Shown piece by piece: positions 35,822 through 46,469 of a stretch of DNA of 64,000 bases; positions within the stretch are counted from its first letter, which is position 1; every line of letters begins with the position of its first letter. The notes below the pieces were generated by a model. That model did no database searches. It had not been told where the DNA came from and saw nothing but the letters and a program-made list of their open reading frames with translations. The translations under genes and the position numbers were made by a program. Source of the DNA: Caprella mutica (Eukaryota; Arthropoda; Malacostraca; Amphipoda; Caprellidae); NCBI GenBank assembly GCA_947561585.1, contig CANNZV010000119.1:62001-126000 (forward strand). Direction: 5' to 3'.

Positions 35822-38800
35822 CTGAAAAGAAATTAAAACATTAAAATATGCTTGGATTTTTAAAGTATTCACTTATCTAATGAAAAGCAATTACAATAGG
35901 TATTAGATTTTGCCAATGGTATACCTAGAATATATGTAAGTTGAACCCACCCTTTTCCCTGATATAGTGATAGGAAATTTAGGCTTTATAAAAGTATTGA
36001 ACAAAATCCCACTTCCAAAAAATCGAATTTGTAACATCTCATTTCTCGGGCGTTTACGGTACTTGGATAGTAGATGTTAATATTTTAGATGAATAAGAAA
36101 TTTCTAAATGCAAGATTGGTTCAGGACCTATTCGGGGCTTGATTTTTTAGGATAAAGATTTGTAATTTTCTTTCTTGATTTCAATAAAGTTTCAACACTC
36201 ACTCATTTTCATTTCATTCTGTTTTCATTAACGCCCACTTTACGAGTACACAGATATTCCCCAGTTGATGTCTATTAACTAACCAGAAGGCTCATGAAGA
36301 CTAGTTTGGCTATGGATAGTAGAGCATTGTGTCGATTAGCCATCTCTGCCACGATGAAGCATGCACCACCCACTTGAATTAGAATGAGATTCATGTGGAA
36401 CTGAAAAAATAGACACATAAGCACCAACTTCCGAAATTATTGTTTTGCATTATATTACTTCAACACGGTAACTACGCAGTGCTGTACCACTGTACTATAT
36501 CCTGAAAAAAAAAAAATTTCTCAGAACTATAATTACGTAATTTCAACTCTAATTCAATGTAGTGATTGTACAATTGAAGCTAATTTCATATAAGAGTTGA
36601 GTAGAAATAGGTATGGACACAGTAAAAGCCTATGTAAACCATTGGTATCTCTTTGACGTCAAAATCAAGAGTAGAAATAGGTATATGGATAACTGGACAT
36701 TGCCCTGACATCTAATCAACTGTTCAGCACTGTTAAGATCATCCTAGCCCCATTCTACTTCGTCTCACCCTGTTTTTCATCGGTGTTTCGATCAAGTGTT
36801 GCATCAACAGCACTACATCCACCACATTGGCGAGTAGACTCATCAGCATCTCTGTGCCCTCAGGAATTGGAAACCTGAAGAGAAGGCACTCTTAAAGTGT
36901 CACTGTGATGATGTAGTCAGTCACAGTCAGCCTTTTCCCTGATAGTACATCATCCCAGTTAGTCTTTTCTCTGATAGTACATCATCACAGTGACTCTTTT
37001 CTCTGATAGTATATCATCACAGTGACTCTTTTCTCAGATAGTACATCATCACAGTGACTACTTAAGAAAGTAGTCACTGTGATGATGTACTATCATAGAA
37101 AAGACTGAATGTGATGATAAACTATAAGAGGAATAAATCACTGCTTGATATACTATCAGAAAAAAATTGTCACTGCATGCTGCTAATTTCACAAACGCAG
37201 TTTTTTTATTCTCAAATCTTGAAAATTGGTCGTTGTGTATCCAGGGCAATTTTAAAGTAACTTTAAGCATTACAATTAGTTGATTATTAGTGTGGGATAG
37301 AGAATTATGGGCATATTATTCTTTTCCAAGTTTTTAATACCTCAAAGTATGAATGAAAAATCAGATTATAGGAAAATAACCTGTTTCAGAGATATTAATA
37401 ATTTCAATCAGGTCATCTAATGTTATAGAGTTTGGAATTTTCCAAACACACAAGTGGAAGCCGTCTCTTTTACTATGGCCTAACCGTACACTTCTTCCAT
37501 GTTACTTTAAAGGGGCAGTAAACGTTTCATTAAATATTTCTCTCTTGTTGATAAATCGATTGAGAGACATTAATTATAAAATAAAATGTTGTTATTATAT
37601 CAAATAAACTATTTAAAATAATTTCTCAACTGAGGAACATCGAAGTATACCACAGATGATACAGCGGGTGCGCACGATATCGTTAACTTTGCGTCTTTGT
37701 CCTGTTTGTTTGTATATTCACGTTATAGTTTACTTTATATCAAATTTAAGTTTGCATTGTGATAAATAATCAATTTTAATCATTTATGTGTATTTTAGGC
37801 TCGAGTACAGTAATTGTTTAAAACTTCATTCAAATGAAGCTAATAATAGAACATTCTAGTAACCTTGTTATACAGTATGGGCCACAAAAATGTTTCTGCT
37901 TTTTCAAATACTTATAAATCGTTAACCAAAAGACGAAAAAAATGTATCTTGGTCTCTTTTTCACCGCCTCTTATTGTACTATTAACTGGTAAAAATTATT
38001 TTAAACTGATGGACATACATAGTTTAAGAACATGTAAGCAAAGAGTGAGGGTGATTATTTTTTTAATTGCGCGAAGGTCATTCTTAGAGCTTACTCTGTT
38101 ATTGTACTTACTAAAAGGCAGTGAGTGCATGGAAGAAAAAAATATAAAGGTAGACATTATAATACAGGGTGCTTTCACTTCTTCTTTGGAAACTTTTTTG
38201 AAATAGAACAACTTCAGTGATATTTTGATCTCCTTGAAGTTTTCACTCTGAATATTCGTTCTTCGCTTGTTCATTGCATGGTTTAGGCCCGCTTCACACT
38301 TGCATTTTAACACCGCGGAAGAAAGTTCTTCTTACAATGTGTTAACACTTGCAATTTTTTTATCGATGATGGAAAAATAACATTAAATTCTTACTTTAAC
38401 GATAAAAAAACGCGAGTGTGAACACATTTTAGGAAGAGCTTTTTTCCGCGCAGTTAAAAATACAAGTGTGAAGCTAGATTTAACCATGCAATGAACAAGA
38501 GAAGAACGAATATTCATAATGAAAATTTCGATGAGATCAAAATGTAACTGAAGTTGTTCTATTTCCAAATAGTTTCTAAGGAAGAAGTGTAAGCACCCTG
38601 TATTAAAATGTCTATTATTACAATTTTTTCCTTTTTTATTCACTGATTTTTAGTAAGTAAAATCACAGAGTTAGCTCTAAGAATAACCTTCGCGCAATGA
38701 CAAAAATAATCACCCTCACTCTTTGTTTACCTGTTCTTAAACTATGTCCATCAGTTTAAAATGTTTTTTATCTGTTAATAGTAAAATAAAAGAAGGAGAA

Positions 38801-39560
38801 AAAGAGACTGAGAAACAGTTTTTTCGTCCATCGGTTAACGATTTATAAGTATTTGAAAAAGAGGAAAAAATATTGTGGCCCATACTGTATGTATGCAATA
38901 ATTTACTACTTTCCTGGTTATTCCTTTATTCGAGACGAATGAATTTTCACTAGTATACATATAACTAATTAGTTATTACTAAAAAAAAATTTTACAATAA
39001 GTGTACATAAGTTTACTAGATGGTACCTGCACGTCAAACTGTCACTCACTTATAAAATCTAAATATTTCGAAGAGGCTGACCATTCCGAATGATATGTAC
39101 AGCATCACATGAAGTCCATAACAGTGAGGTACGAATTGTACCAGCTCAGCTGATTAAAAAAGGGCAGATTAAATGAATGTTCCAATAAAATAACTATATT
39201 TGTAGGATATATTTTAGAGCTACTCCAGTATAAAATACCGCCTTTCTAAATTGTGGATATTCCACAATCAAAATTGATGGCTAGCTTGTTCTTTCTTCCC
39301 CTATACTCACTGAAAAAGCCGAAAGTGCTGCATACTGTAATAATAATGGCCACCAGGGGAATGTTTGGCGCCACTGTCAGCGGGTAAATGAGGCTACTGC
39401 GAAAGTGACGTCCATTGGTAGGGTCGAAATGTCTCTCTCTGAGACACAGAAAGTACCTCCTGAATATACCGTTGAGAATTATCAGACCGAAGACTAAGAA
39501 GATGATTCCAGGCAGAGCGTGACCTGTTAAATTTCTTAAGGGAGTAACTGGACAGCCCAT
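35507..39560 (-). CDS. TMEM45 (DUF716) family multi-pass membrane protein, complete
   Basis: Family role is poorly known: TMEM45 proteins are six-to-seven-pass membrane proteins of the secretory pathway. Exons in order are 39311-39560, 39050-39149, 36769-36874, 36284-36400 and 35507-35821. The total is 888 bases, 295 residues plus stop; human TMEM45 proteins are about 275 residues. Phases (1, 2, 0, 0) match across all four introns. Seen: the N-terminal family signature GHALPG (residues 13-18) followed by a hydrophobic helix; QFVP near 88; a histidine-containing HCYGLHVMLYISFGM segment matching the family region that follows WQH; VPLG-like FPIPEGTEML near 118; GGACFIVAEM; and GTWYITIG (192-199) matching the family's LQGTWFWQIG. 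The hydrophilic tail ends in SEETG. The start at 39560 is the first Met and lies 12 bases after an acceptor, so at least one upstream untranslated exon is expected. Confidence 0.88.
36284..36400 (-). CDS. TMEM45-like exon 4
   Basis: Acceptor TTTTTTCAG ends at 36401 and donor GTTAGT begins at 36283. The exon is exactly 39 codons: FHMNLILIQVGGACFIVAEM followed by ANRHNALLSIAKLVFMSLL. It aligns with the family's IHSLLLYALFGGCVSISLE segment. Confidence 0.87.
36769..36874 (-). CDS. TMEM45-like exon 3
   Basis: Acceptor TCTTCAG ends at 36875 and donor GTGAGA begins at 36768. One base completes a Lys codon, then 35 codons follow: FPIPEGTEMLMSLLAN, VVDVVLLMQHLIETPMKNR. It corresponds to the family region [20 protein letters not shown]. 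Confidence 0.85.
36941..37063. repeat. 32-bp tandem repeat in a TMEM45-like intron
   Basis: GATAGTACATCATC recurs at 36941, 36973, 37005 and 37037, exactly 32 bases apart, with CACAGTGACTCTTTTCTC between copies. Confidence 0.9.
37037..37094. repeat. Perfect 27-bp inverted repeat with 4-base loop
   Basis: The left arm 37037-37063 begins GATAGTACATCATCACAGTG and ends GACTACTT. The right arm 37068-37094 is its exact reverse complement. The loop is AAGA. The left arm is also the last copy of the 32-bp repeat. Confidence 0.95.
37873..38887. mobile_element. Palindromic foldback transposon, 1015 bp, TA duplication
   Basis: Ends CAGTATGGGCCACAAAAATG and, inverted, CAGTATGGGCCACAATATTT. TA lies on both sides (37871-37872 and 38888-38889). 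The arms of about 400 bp run to 38281 and from 38483, with shared blocks such as AGAGTGAGGGTGATTATTTT and TTTCAAATACTTATAAATCG. Open frames inside are arm sequence and carry no transposase motif. It lies in the 2.2-kb TMEM45-like intron. Confidence 0.85.
38286..38478. mobile_element. Small MITE nested at the palindrome centre
   Basis: TTTA lies on both sides (38282-38285 and 38479-38482). Ends GGCCCGCTTCACACTTGCAT and, inverted, CTAGCTTCACACTTGTAT. It resembles the 13324-13533 element in the GCTTCACAC motif. Confidence 0.6.
39050..39149 (-). CDS. TMEM45-like exon 2
   Basis: Acceptor TAATCAG ends at 39150 and donor GTGAGT begins at 39049. Two bases complete a Thr codon, followed by ELVQFVPHCYGLHVML and YISFGMVSLFEIFRFY, leaving phase 2. 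The preceding intron is only 161 bases. Confidence 0.88.
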
Positions 39561-39572
39561 TGTAAATAAGGA
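39311..39572 (-). CDS. TMEM45-like exon with start codon (coding from 39560)
   Basis: Acceptor TTTCTTACAG ends at 39573 and donor GTGAGT begins at 39310. Coding starts at 39560 (ATG GGC TGT CCA) and gives 83 codons plus one base. It includes TGHALPGIIFLVFGL and a second hydrophobic stretch (PLVAIIITVCSTFGFF). Confidence 0.88.
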
Positions 39573-39793
39573 CTGTAAGAAAAAACATTCGAAAAAATTA
39601 TACAATGATAAGATAATATAAGATTAAATGGACTACACTGGGTCCACCCGGAGTTTCCAAAACACCATAACGTTATTCTACACTCTACAGTAACACAAAA
39701 CCAGATTCTGAAAACTGAACCTACTTTTCTGTTCCAAACAATCAACGCAAACTCGGCAGACTTTGTGCCACTAGAGTCCACTCTGGTTTCGTT

Positions 39794-41335
39794 GTGTCAA
39801 AGTACTTGGTAGCACTAAGTGACTTGGTAGCACTAAGTGACTTGGTAGCACTAAGTGACTTGGTAGCACTAAGTGACTTGGTCGCACTAAGTGACTTGGT
39901 CGCACTAAGTGACTTGGTAGCACTAAGTGACTTGGTCGCACTAAGTGACTTGGTCGCACTAAGTGACTTGGTCGCACTAAGTGACTTGGTAGCACTAAGT
40001 GACTTGGTCGCACTAAGTGACTTGGTCGCACTAAGTGACTTGGTCGCACTAAGTGACTTGGTAGCACTAAGTGACTTGGTAGCACTAAGTGACTTGGTCG
40101 CACTAAGTGACTTGGTCGCACTAAGTGACTTGGTCGCACTAAGTGACTTGGTCGCACTAAGTAACTTGGTTGCACTAAGTGACTTGGACGCACTAAGTGA
40201 CTTGATTGCACTAAGTGACTTGGTTGCACTAAGTGACTTGGACGCACTAAGTGACTTGATTGCACTAAGTGACTTGGTTACACTAAGTGACTTGGTTGCA
40301 CTAAGTGACTTGGTTGCAATAAGTGACTTGGTTGCAATAAGTGACTTGGTCGCACTAAGTGACTTGGTTGCACTAAGTGACTTGGTCGCACTAAGTGACT
40401 TGGTCGCACTAAGTGACTTGGTCACACTAAGTGACTTGGTCGCACTAAGTGACTTGGTCGCACTAAGTGACTTGGTCGCACTAAGTGACTTGGTTGCACT
40501 AAGTGACTTGGACGCACTAAGTGACTTGATTGCACTAAGTGACTTGGTTACACTAAGTGACTTGGTTGCACTAAGTGACTTGGTTGCAATAAGTGACTTG
40601 GTTGCAATAAGTGACTTGGTTGCACTAAGTGACTTGGTCGCACTAAGTAACTTGGTTGCACTAAGTGACTTGGACGCACTAAGTGACTTGATTGCACTAA
40701 GTGACTTGGTTACACTAAGTGACTTGGTTGCACTAAGTGACTTGGTCGCACTAAGTGACTTGGTCACACTAAGTGACTTGGTTGCACTAAGTGACTTGGT
40801 TGCAATAAGTGACTTGGTCACACTAAGTGACTTGGTAGCACTAAGTGACTTGGTCGCACTAAGTGACTTGGTCGCACTAAGTGACTTGGTTGCACTAAGT
40901 GACTTGGTCGCACTAAGTGACTTGGTTGCACTAAGTGACTTGATTGCACTAAGTGACTTGGTTACACTAAGTGACTTGATTGCACTAAGTGACTTGGTTA
41001 CACTAAGTGACTTGATTGCACTAAGTGACTTGGTTGCACTAAGTGACTTGATTGCACTAAGTGACTTGATTACACTAAGTGACTTGATTGCATTAAGTGA
41101 CTTGATTACACTAAGTGACTTGGTTCCCCTAAGTGGTTTGGTCGCAATGTGGCTTGGTCGCACTAAGTGAGGTGGTTGTACTAAGTGACTTGGTCGCACT
41201 AGGTGACTTGGTCGCACTAAGTGGTTTGGTTGCAATGTGGCTTGGCCGCACTAAGTGAGGTGGTTGTACTAAGTGGCTTGGTCGCAGTAAGGGGCTTTGT
41301 TGCACTAAGAGACTTGGTCGCACTAAGTGGTTCCT
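39794..41335. repeat. 18-bp satellite, locus 1, about 85 copies
   Basis: The unit is CACTAAGTGACTTGGTNG, with N = A, C or T in blocks. Sub-blocks of several units (for example with TTGATTGCACTAAG and TTGGACGCAC) are repeated, showing segmental duplication within the array. Units from 41130 become diverged (GTGGTTTGGTCGCAATGTGG). Open frames of 458 codons on the plus strand and 497 on the minus strand follow from the 18-base period. Confidence 0.97.
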
Positions 41336-41430
41336 TACAGTGCCTGAACATAAATAATCTTGCGTTCATTTTTCTAGGAAAATATCGTACAGGACCTGGT
41401 TTTCCCTGCATCTTAAATACGTTGTTGCAC
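41336..41430. repeat. Conserved non-repeat leader of the 18-bp satellite, locus 1
   Basis: The stretch read on the minus strand (GCAACAACGTATTTAAGATG, then CAGGGAAAACCAG, TATTTTCCTAG, AAAATGAACGCAAGA) is also present beside the array at 52725-52815, in the same position relative to the units. Confidence 0.9.
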
Positions 41431-41447
41431 TTTTACTTTAATTTAAA

Positions 41448-41619
41448 CAGTGTGTCTGCAAAAAATGTATCCACTGCCATCGAATATAGCATATAAGTAC
41501 TATTTATAATTCATTAATATTAACCTACGAATCTATGGTATCAACTTAAATGCATATTATCTTGAAATGAGGAAAGAAGTAGATTGAAGGCAGTGGATAT
41601 ATTTTTTCTGGACAAACTG
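41448..41619. mobile_element. Small Tc1/mariner-like MITE, 172 bp
   Basis: Ends CAGTGTGTCTGCAAAAAATG and, inverted, CAGTTTGTCCAGAAAAAATA, both followed by a TATCCACTGCC block. It is a sibling of 57206-57389. TA is on the right only; the left has AA. Confidence 0.7.
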
Positions 41620-42109
41620 TATATTTTCAGCATTCAGTTACTATTTTTTTTCAATAAAATGTTAGGGTTAAAATAGAAGAAAATTTTCATAGTTGATATA
41701 TTTTTTCGAAAACCTGTTTCCAGATAATGTATTTTTTTCCCATCGTGTGTTTATTATTTATTTGGTGTCCGTTTTTACTCGGATATCAAATTCGTGGTAA
41801 ATTTGGCGTCCATGGTAAATTGCTAGTTAAAGGATCATACACACAGAGAAAGGATTAGTTGAATCAAATCATATTTGATTTGTTTTGACTAAATTTTATG
41901 GTTTATCTGTGCGCCTACCTACGTGGTGAGTTGCAGGTACTATTTAATATGAGTTAAATTGACGTTGGTTAAAACAACACATATGTGAGTTGATTATTTT
42001 TAATTCCCGATGGTCACAACAACTACCTGTGATAGTCAAAACTGCTCGTGATGGTTGAAACAATTATATGTAATGGTTAAAACAACTACAGAACAAGGTT
42101 ACATCAACT

Positions 42110-42575
42110 ACTTGTGTATGTTTCTCCAATCACTCCTATGTGTTATACCAACTACTCGTGTAGGTTATACCAACTGCTTATGTAGGTTATACCAACTACT
42201 CGTGTAGGTTATACCAACTACTCGTGTAGGTTACATTAACTACTCGTATAGGTGATATCAACTACTCATGTAGGTTATATCAACTACTCGGTTAGGTTAT
42301 ATCAACTACATGTGTTGGTTATATCAACTAATCGTGTAGGTTATACCAACTGCTTGTGTAGGTTATACCAACTACTCGTGTAGGTTATACTAACTACTCG
42401 TGTAGGTTATACCAACTACTCGTGTAGGTTATACCAACTACTCGTGTAGGTTACATTAACTACTCGTATAGGTGATATCAACTACTCGTGTAGGTTATAT
42501 CAACTACTCGGTTAGGTATTATCAACTACTCGTGTAGGTTATATCATCTTCTCGTGTTGATTATATCAACTACTT
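42110..42575. repeat. 22-bp tandem array, about 20 copies
   Basis: The unit is GGTTATACCAACTACTCGTG plus TA, with variants such as TTACATTAACTACTCGTATA. The run of variants at 42165-42300 is repeated at 42345-42530, so multi-unit blocks have duplicated. Confidence 0.93.
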
Positions 42576-43340
42576 GTAAACTAAGTAAATGTTTATCAAC
42601 TATTATAGTGTAGGTTGAAATATCGGTCTGGTTAGCAGTAGCCAGACTTTTTACAAGACTTTTTCAGTCACTATATTTACTCTATTAAATTATAATCTCG
42701 AGTTAGGTCCCGGTATCAATTAGATTAGACTATTTATTTTCTAGGACCAAATCTAACATGTTCATTTATTTTCTACTTTTGCTTCTGTGAAATGCATACT
42801 ATTTTAATTTTAAAAAATAATTGATCACCTAGACCTATCCTTGCTTTTTGAAATGTTTTCGATCCGATGAATTGATATATTGTATTTCAGTTGTAAATTA
42901 ATAGATTAGATTGAATAAGTAATCTCATCAGGTCAGTTTATAAATAAGTAGTTAGATGACATAAATAACTTTACGTAATTAATTAACCAGGCTAGATTAC
43001 AAAAGTTGATAAGTCTTTGATATGCTGCAATTGTACTATAACTTAATGAATAATAAATTAATGATAAAGCCTTTATCTTCTAAACCATATTTTAGTGCAA
43101 TTCATCTTACTCATAGGCACTGATATTGAAATATGCTAATAGAATTACCAAGGTCAAATTGAAAACGAAATATAAACATTTAAGTTTTAGATTTATTATT
43201 TAGAAGTGCAATTTTAATTCTCGTCACTTTCTTTCACGACTGTAGGTTGCCAATTCCTGAAATAAGGGATTCGTATATTAATATACATTGAATAGAAATT
43301 CACAGTATCGTTCATATACATTATCAATAACATCACCTAC

Positions 43341-43400
43341 TCTTTTTCCTTTTGTGATGAGATAGCGACAGCTTCGATATTCTTTTCATGTCTGGAATCC
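43341..43400 (-). other. Candidate spliced exon, function unassigned
   Basis: The segment lies between TTTTAG (ends 43401) and a GTAGGT donor (from 43340). One frame reads DSRHEKNIEAVAISS then QKEKE. It could be an untranslated exon upstream of the TMEM45-like gene, because its frames do not join that gene's start codon, or a piece of a gene carried by the 3.4-kb element around it. The evidence is splice sites only. Confidence 0.3.
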
Positions 43401-43480
43401 CTAAAAGTATATGAAAAAGTAAGAGCTAATCATATTGCAAATACGTATTTAAAAATCATCTAATATTTTCAAATACTTAC

Positions 43481-43578
43481 TTTGACCTAGCATAATTGTT
43501 CCTGAACCATTCAAAGGAATTGAAGAGGACTCCGATAGTTGATGACGTTGATCTACTTCATCAATTCTTCATCAAGAT
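43481..43578 (-). other. Candidate spliced exon, function unassigned
   Basis: Acceptor CTTTCAG ends at 43579 and donor GTAAGT begins at 43480, both strong matches. Joined to the next exon-like segment to the right in phase 1, it would read DLDEELMK and stop. A second frame reads STIGVLFNSFEWFRNNYAR and could splice in frame to 43341-43400. The two readings exclude each other, so coding status is open. Confidence 0.33.
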
Positions 43579-43837
43579 CTGAAAGTAGATTCATAAAATA
43601 TAGAAAACCATATATTAATAAAGAAATGAAAAGAATTATTAACTGAGAATTCTTTCATATAGGTAAATTATTTATATAAAATGTTAAACTAATTATAAAT
43701 CTTCAGATGCAGTATAAATTTAGCTCTAATAAATGCAATGGATTTTTCTAGCTAATCCTCATAATTTTGTTCATTATACACTCATAATGTAGACTTTAAT
43801 TAAATACCAAGAAAGGATAATATATCAAAAGGCTCAC

Positions 43838-43925
43838 CTCTGGTTGGAGTTCTCCCTGCTAAATCCCTGGACGGTGTTCTCCTCCGACTATCTCCCTGGA
43901 TGGAGTTCTCCCAGTCATAGAAAAC
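43838..43925 (-). other. Candidate spliced exon, function unassigned
   Basis: CCCTAG ends at 43926 and donor GTGAGC begins at 43837. One open frame reads FYDWENSIQGDSRRRTPSRD then LAGRTPTR. It contains three degenerate GGGAGAACTCC-type repeats, which weakens the coding case. Confidence 0.28.
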
Positions 43926-44226
43926 TAGGGTCAAGTAGGTAAATTGCGGCACTTTAACTAACTGCGGTCTCTTATCTCAGAAACATTAATAACCATCATG
44001 ACTTCAAGGCACTCGTGAAATGAATAGAACCTATCATAAATTGAGCTTAAATTATGATGTTCAACAATTCAGTATATAGCTAAACTAATTTCAGAATGAT
44101 TTTGAGACTCTCTTAATAGGGTCACAATTAGAAATTAAAGAACCGAATTTGGCTGTGTAACCCTACCTATAGGTACACCAACTAGTTTTAAAATATATAG
44201 ATTATCAGACCACTTTACTCAAGATA

Positions 44227-44387
44227 CTAGGATATTTTCCGAAATATCGGACGGCTCCACATTTTCGGTCGCGTAAGAAAAACTATAATAAATTAACTTT
44301 TATTTTAATTAGCTATTAGGTAGCTATATACTATATTTCATACGTGACAGAAAATTTGAAATCGCCTGATAATTTGGAACTTACCCT
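44227..44387. mobile_element. MITE with GGGTAAGTTCC terminal repeat, 161 bp
   Basis: The right arm inverted is AGGGTAAGTTCCAAATTATC; the left arm is diverged at its tip (ATATTTTCCGAAATATCGGA) but keeps CGGCTCCACATTTTCGG and GCGTAAGAAAAA. Confidence 0.65.
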
Positions 44388-44811
44388 ATTCTGAGGACAG
44401 CGCAGTAACTGCCTATAATAACATATAATAATAATATAGGAAAATTAGTTTGGATATCAGTTTACAAACTGGAAGGCAGTAATCAAAATTTATTATTATG
44501 AATAGTTATATACTGATAATCAGCTCTTCAAATAACTACCTATATAAAGCCACCAAACTATCAATCACCAATATTTTAGAAAATTTAGGCAGACATTTAT
44601 CAATTTATTAATGGAATTAATTAATAATCGATCGGCAGCGATAATACTATTTAATGCATATAACGCTATTGTTTGCACTTGAACTAAAATGGTATTGAGG
44701 AGCGTTCACATTCAACACGTAACACACTTGAAACAAGATTTGAACTGAAAAGTGTTATGCGAATAAATTAGCTTTGAGGAAAGCATAAGTTGCCACTTAC
44801 TCATTTGATTG

Positions 44812-45185
44812 AACTCACACCTAAACTTACAAAAAAGTAGCGCCAACTCTCATAGTAAGTTAATTCATACACTGCAGAATACATTGGATTAACAGTCTTT
44901 GTGGGTTACTATAACACACTATGTCATAGTTGATTTAACTCGCACCTAAACTTAAAAAAGTAGCGTCAACTCTCATAGTAAGTTAATTCATACACCAGAT
45001 ACATTGAATTGACAATCTTTGTGAGTTACTTCAACACACTATGTCATAGTTGTTTTAACATATGTTCAAACTCCCAAAATGTAACTCCAACTCTCATAGT
45101 AAGTTGATTCAATCCATAAAATGATTTGAATTAACTATGTTTGGTGACACACACGTCATAGTTGTTTTGACACACGTGAAAACAT
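44812..45185. repeat. Three tandem copies of a 120-124-bp unit
   Basis: Each copy runs from an AACTCRCACCTAAACTT-like start through TCAACTCTCATAGTAAGTT to ACACTATGTCATAGTTG. Starts are near 44814, 44938 and 45060, with a fourth partial copy after. Confidence 0.8.
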
Positions 45186-45314
45186 GAATATAGTCCAACC
45201 AACTCACGTAATAAATTGATTCAAAGCATAAATTGTTGACCCATTAAATATGAGTAAACTTTTTTCTCTGTGTATGATACTAAACTAGGATGTTTCCTTT
45301 AAAATATATTTTAT

Positions 45315-45650
45315 ATGATCCTAAACTAGGATGCTTCTATATTATATTATCATATATTATTTATTATCATCTTAGAGGAAAATACAATAAAAAAGTATGC
45401 TTAAAATAATATTCAGTTACTTATTTAACAAAATCTTCTTCTGTGCTCACTGATGTTCATCCTAAGGGGTAATTTTTTTTTCAGAGTTATAATTATTAGT
45501 TTAACTTAATCATTGAATATTAATCATTGAAATTGACCTCCTTATATCATCTGGTAGACAAGATACTCGCTTGTACTTAGAATATTCTTTTCTTAGTTGT
45601 ATTTTAATATGAAATATCAATTTAAAGGAAGCATCCTAGTTTGGGATCAT
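45315..45650. mobile_element. MITE with GATCCTAAACTAGGATGC ends, 336 bp
   Basis: The left end ATGATCCTAAACTAGGATGC is matched, inverted, by ATGATCCCAAACTAGGATGC. Extra copies of the end motif flank it at 45274-45295 and 45650-45675. Confidence 0.6.
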
Positions 45651-45699
45651 ATGATCCTTAACTAGGATTTTACCCAATTTGTATATGTATTTTAAATAT

Positions 45700-46460
45700 A
45701 AAATTAAGTATCAGTTTTATGCAGCAAATAAATGTTAATTGAATTCAATAAAAGTAACCTATCAATAAGTAATCAATATTGAAGACCTGTTATTTTAACG
45801 GGAGAGGGCGCTAGTTTAATTATCTTCCCGTAATTTTTTCCTGTTGGTTAATGTTTAGCAATTTAAGAATATGTTGTGAATAATATGAATGCGCTTTTTC
45901 ATATTTAAAAGACGACTATTTTTCCAATTATAACAAAAAATTACTAATAAAAAAGAAATTAATGTGAATTAATAGTTTGAAATATTTTACGGTAACTTTC
46001 TTTTATTTTTTCTATCCACAGTACATAGAATACGAAGTAGACCTACTCCACGGCTTACCGAAATCTTGATTTAGGGAATTCTGTGTCGTGACGTCACATG
46101 GAAATTTTGTCCTATTTTTCCTGTCAAAAAGGTAATATTTTCATTTTTCAAACCTTTGTATGTTTTTGTGTAACACATTATAGAATATGCATAAGAGATA
46201 ACCAGGATTTGTATTCTTTTCTTAATAGTAAAAGAATCTAATGGTATAGTGTGTTGCCATATATATGTAGTCAATAATTTTTTTAATGTAGGTATGAAAT
46301 GTTTTTTTTCTGACATATGGTAAGTACACATCTAATTATCTAAATAAATACCAACCTGCGATGGCTCCTAAATTTTTTGTTCCCTTTAGAGTAAATTCCC
46401 TCAAATTTCATTGCATCATGACCCTGATCTAAGATAATTTAAAAATGATGAAGATATCCT
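45700..46460. other. No gene seen
   Basis: AT-rich intergenic DNA. The minus-strand frame at 46071-46331 has no recognisable domain and looks accidental. Confidence 0.35.
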
Positions 46461-46469
46461 ACTTTCTAT

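Larger units (their letters stand above)
41834..45278. mobile_element. 3.4-kb inverted-repeat element carrying a 22-bp array
   Basis: The terminal ATCATACACACAGAGAAAGG is matched, inverted, by ATCATACACAGAGAAAAAAG. Subterminal regions share TTTGATT/TGATTCAA, GTTGGTTAAAACAAC-like and TAAATTGA phrases. The interior contains the 22-bp array, three 122-bp repeats near the right end, a GTAAGT MITE and the three exon-like segments. No transposase motif was seen. That this is one element, and not two related half-sites, is inferred. Confidence 0.5.

Noticed and set aside
37865..38313. 113- and 105-codon frames on opposite strands
   Set aside because: They lie in the arm of the palindromic transposon and have no transposase motif.
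39742..41235. 497-codon minus-strand and 458-codon plus-strand open frames
   Set aside because: Both come from the 18-bp satellite; a period divisible by 3 with no stop in the unit keeps frames open on both strands. No initiation context, domain or codon-level constraint was seen.
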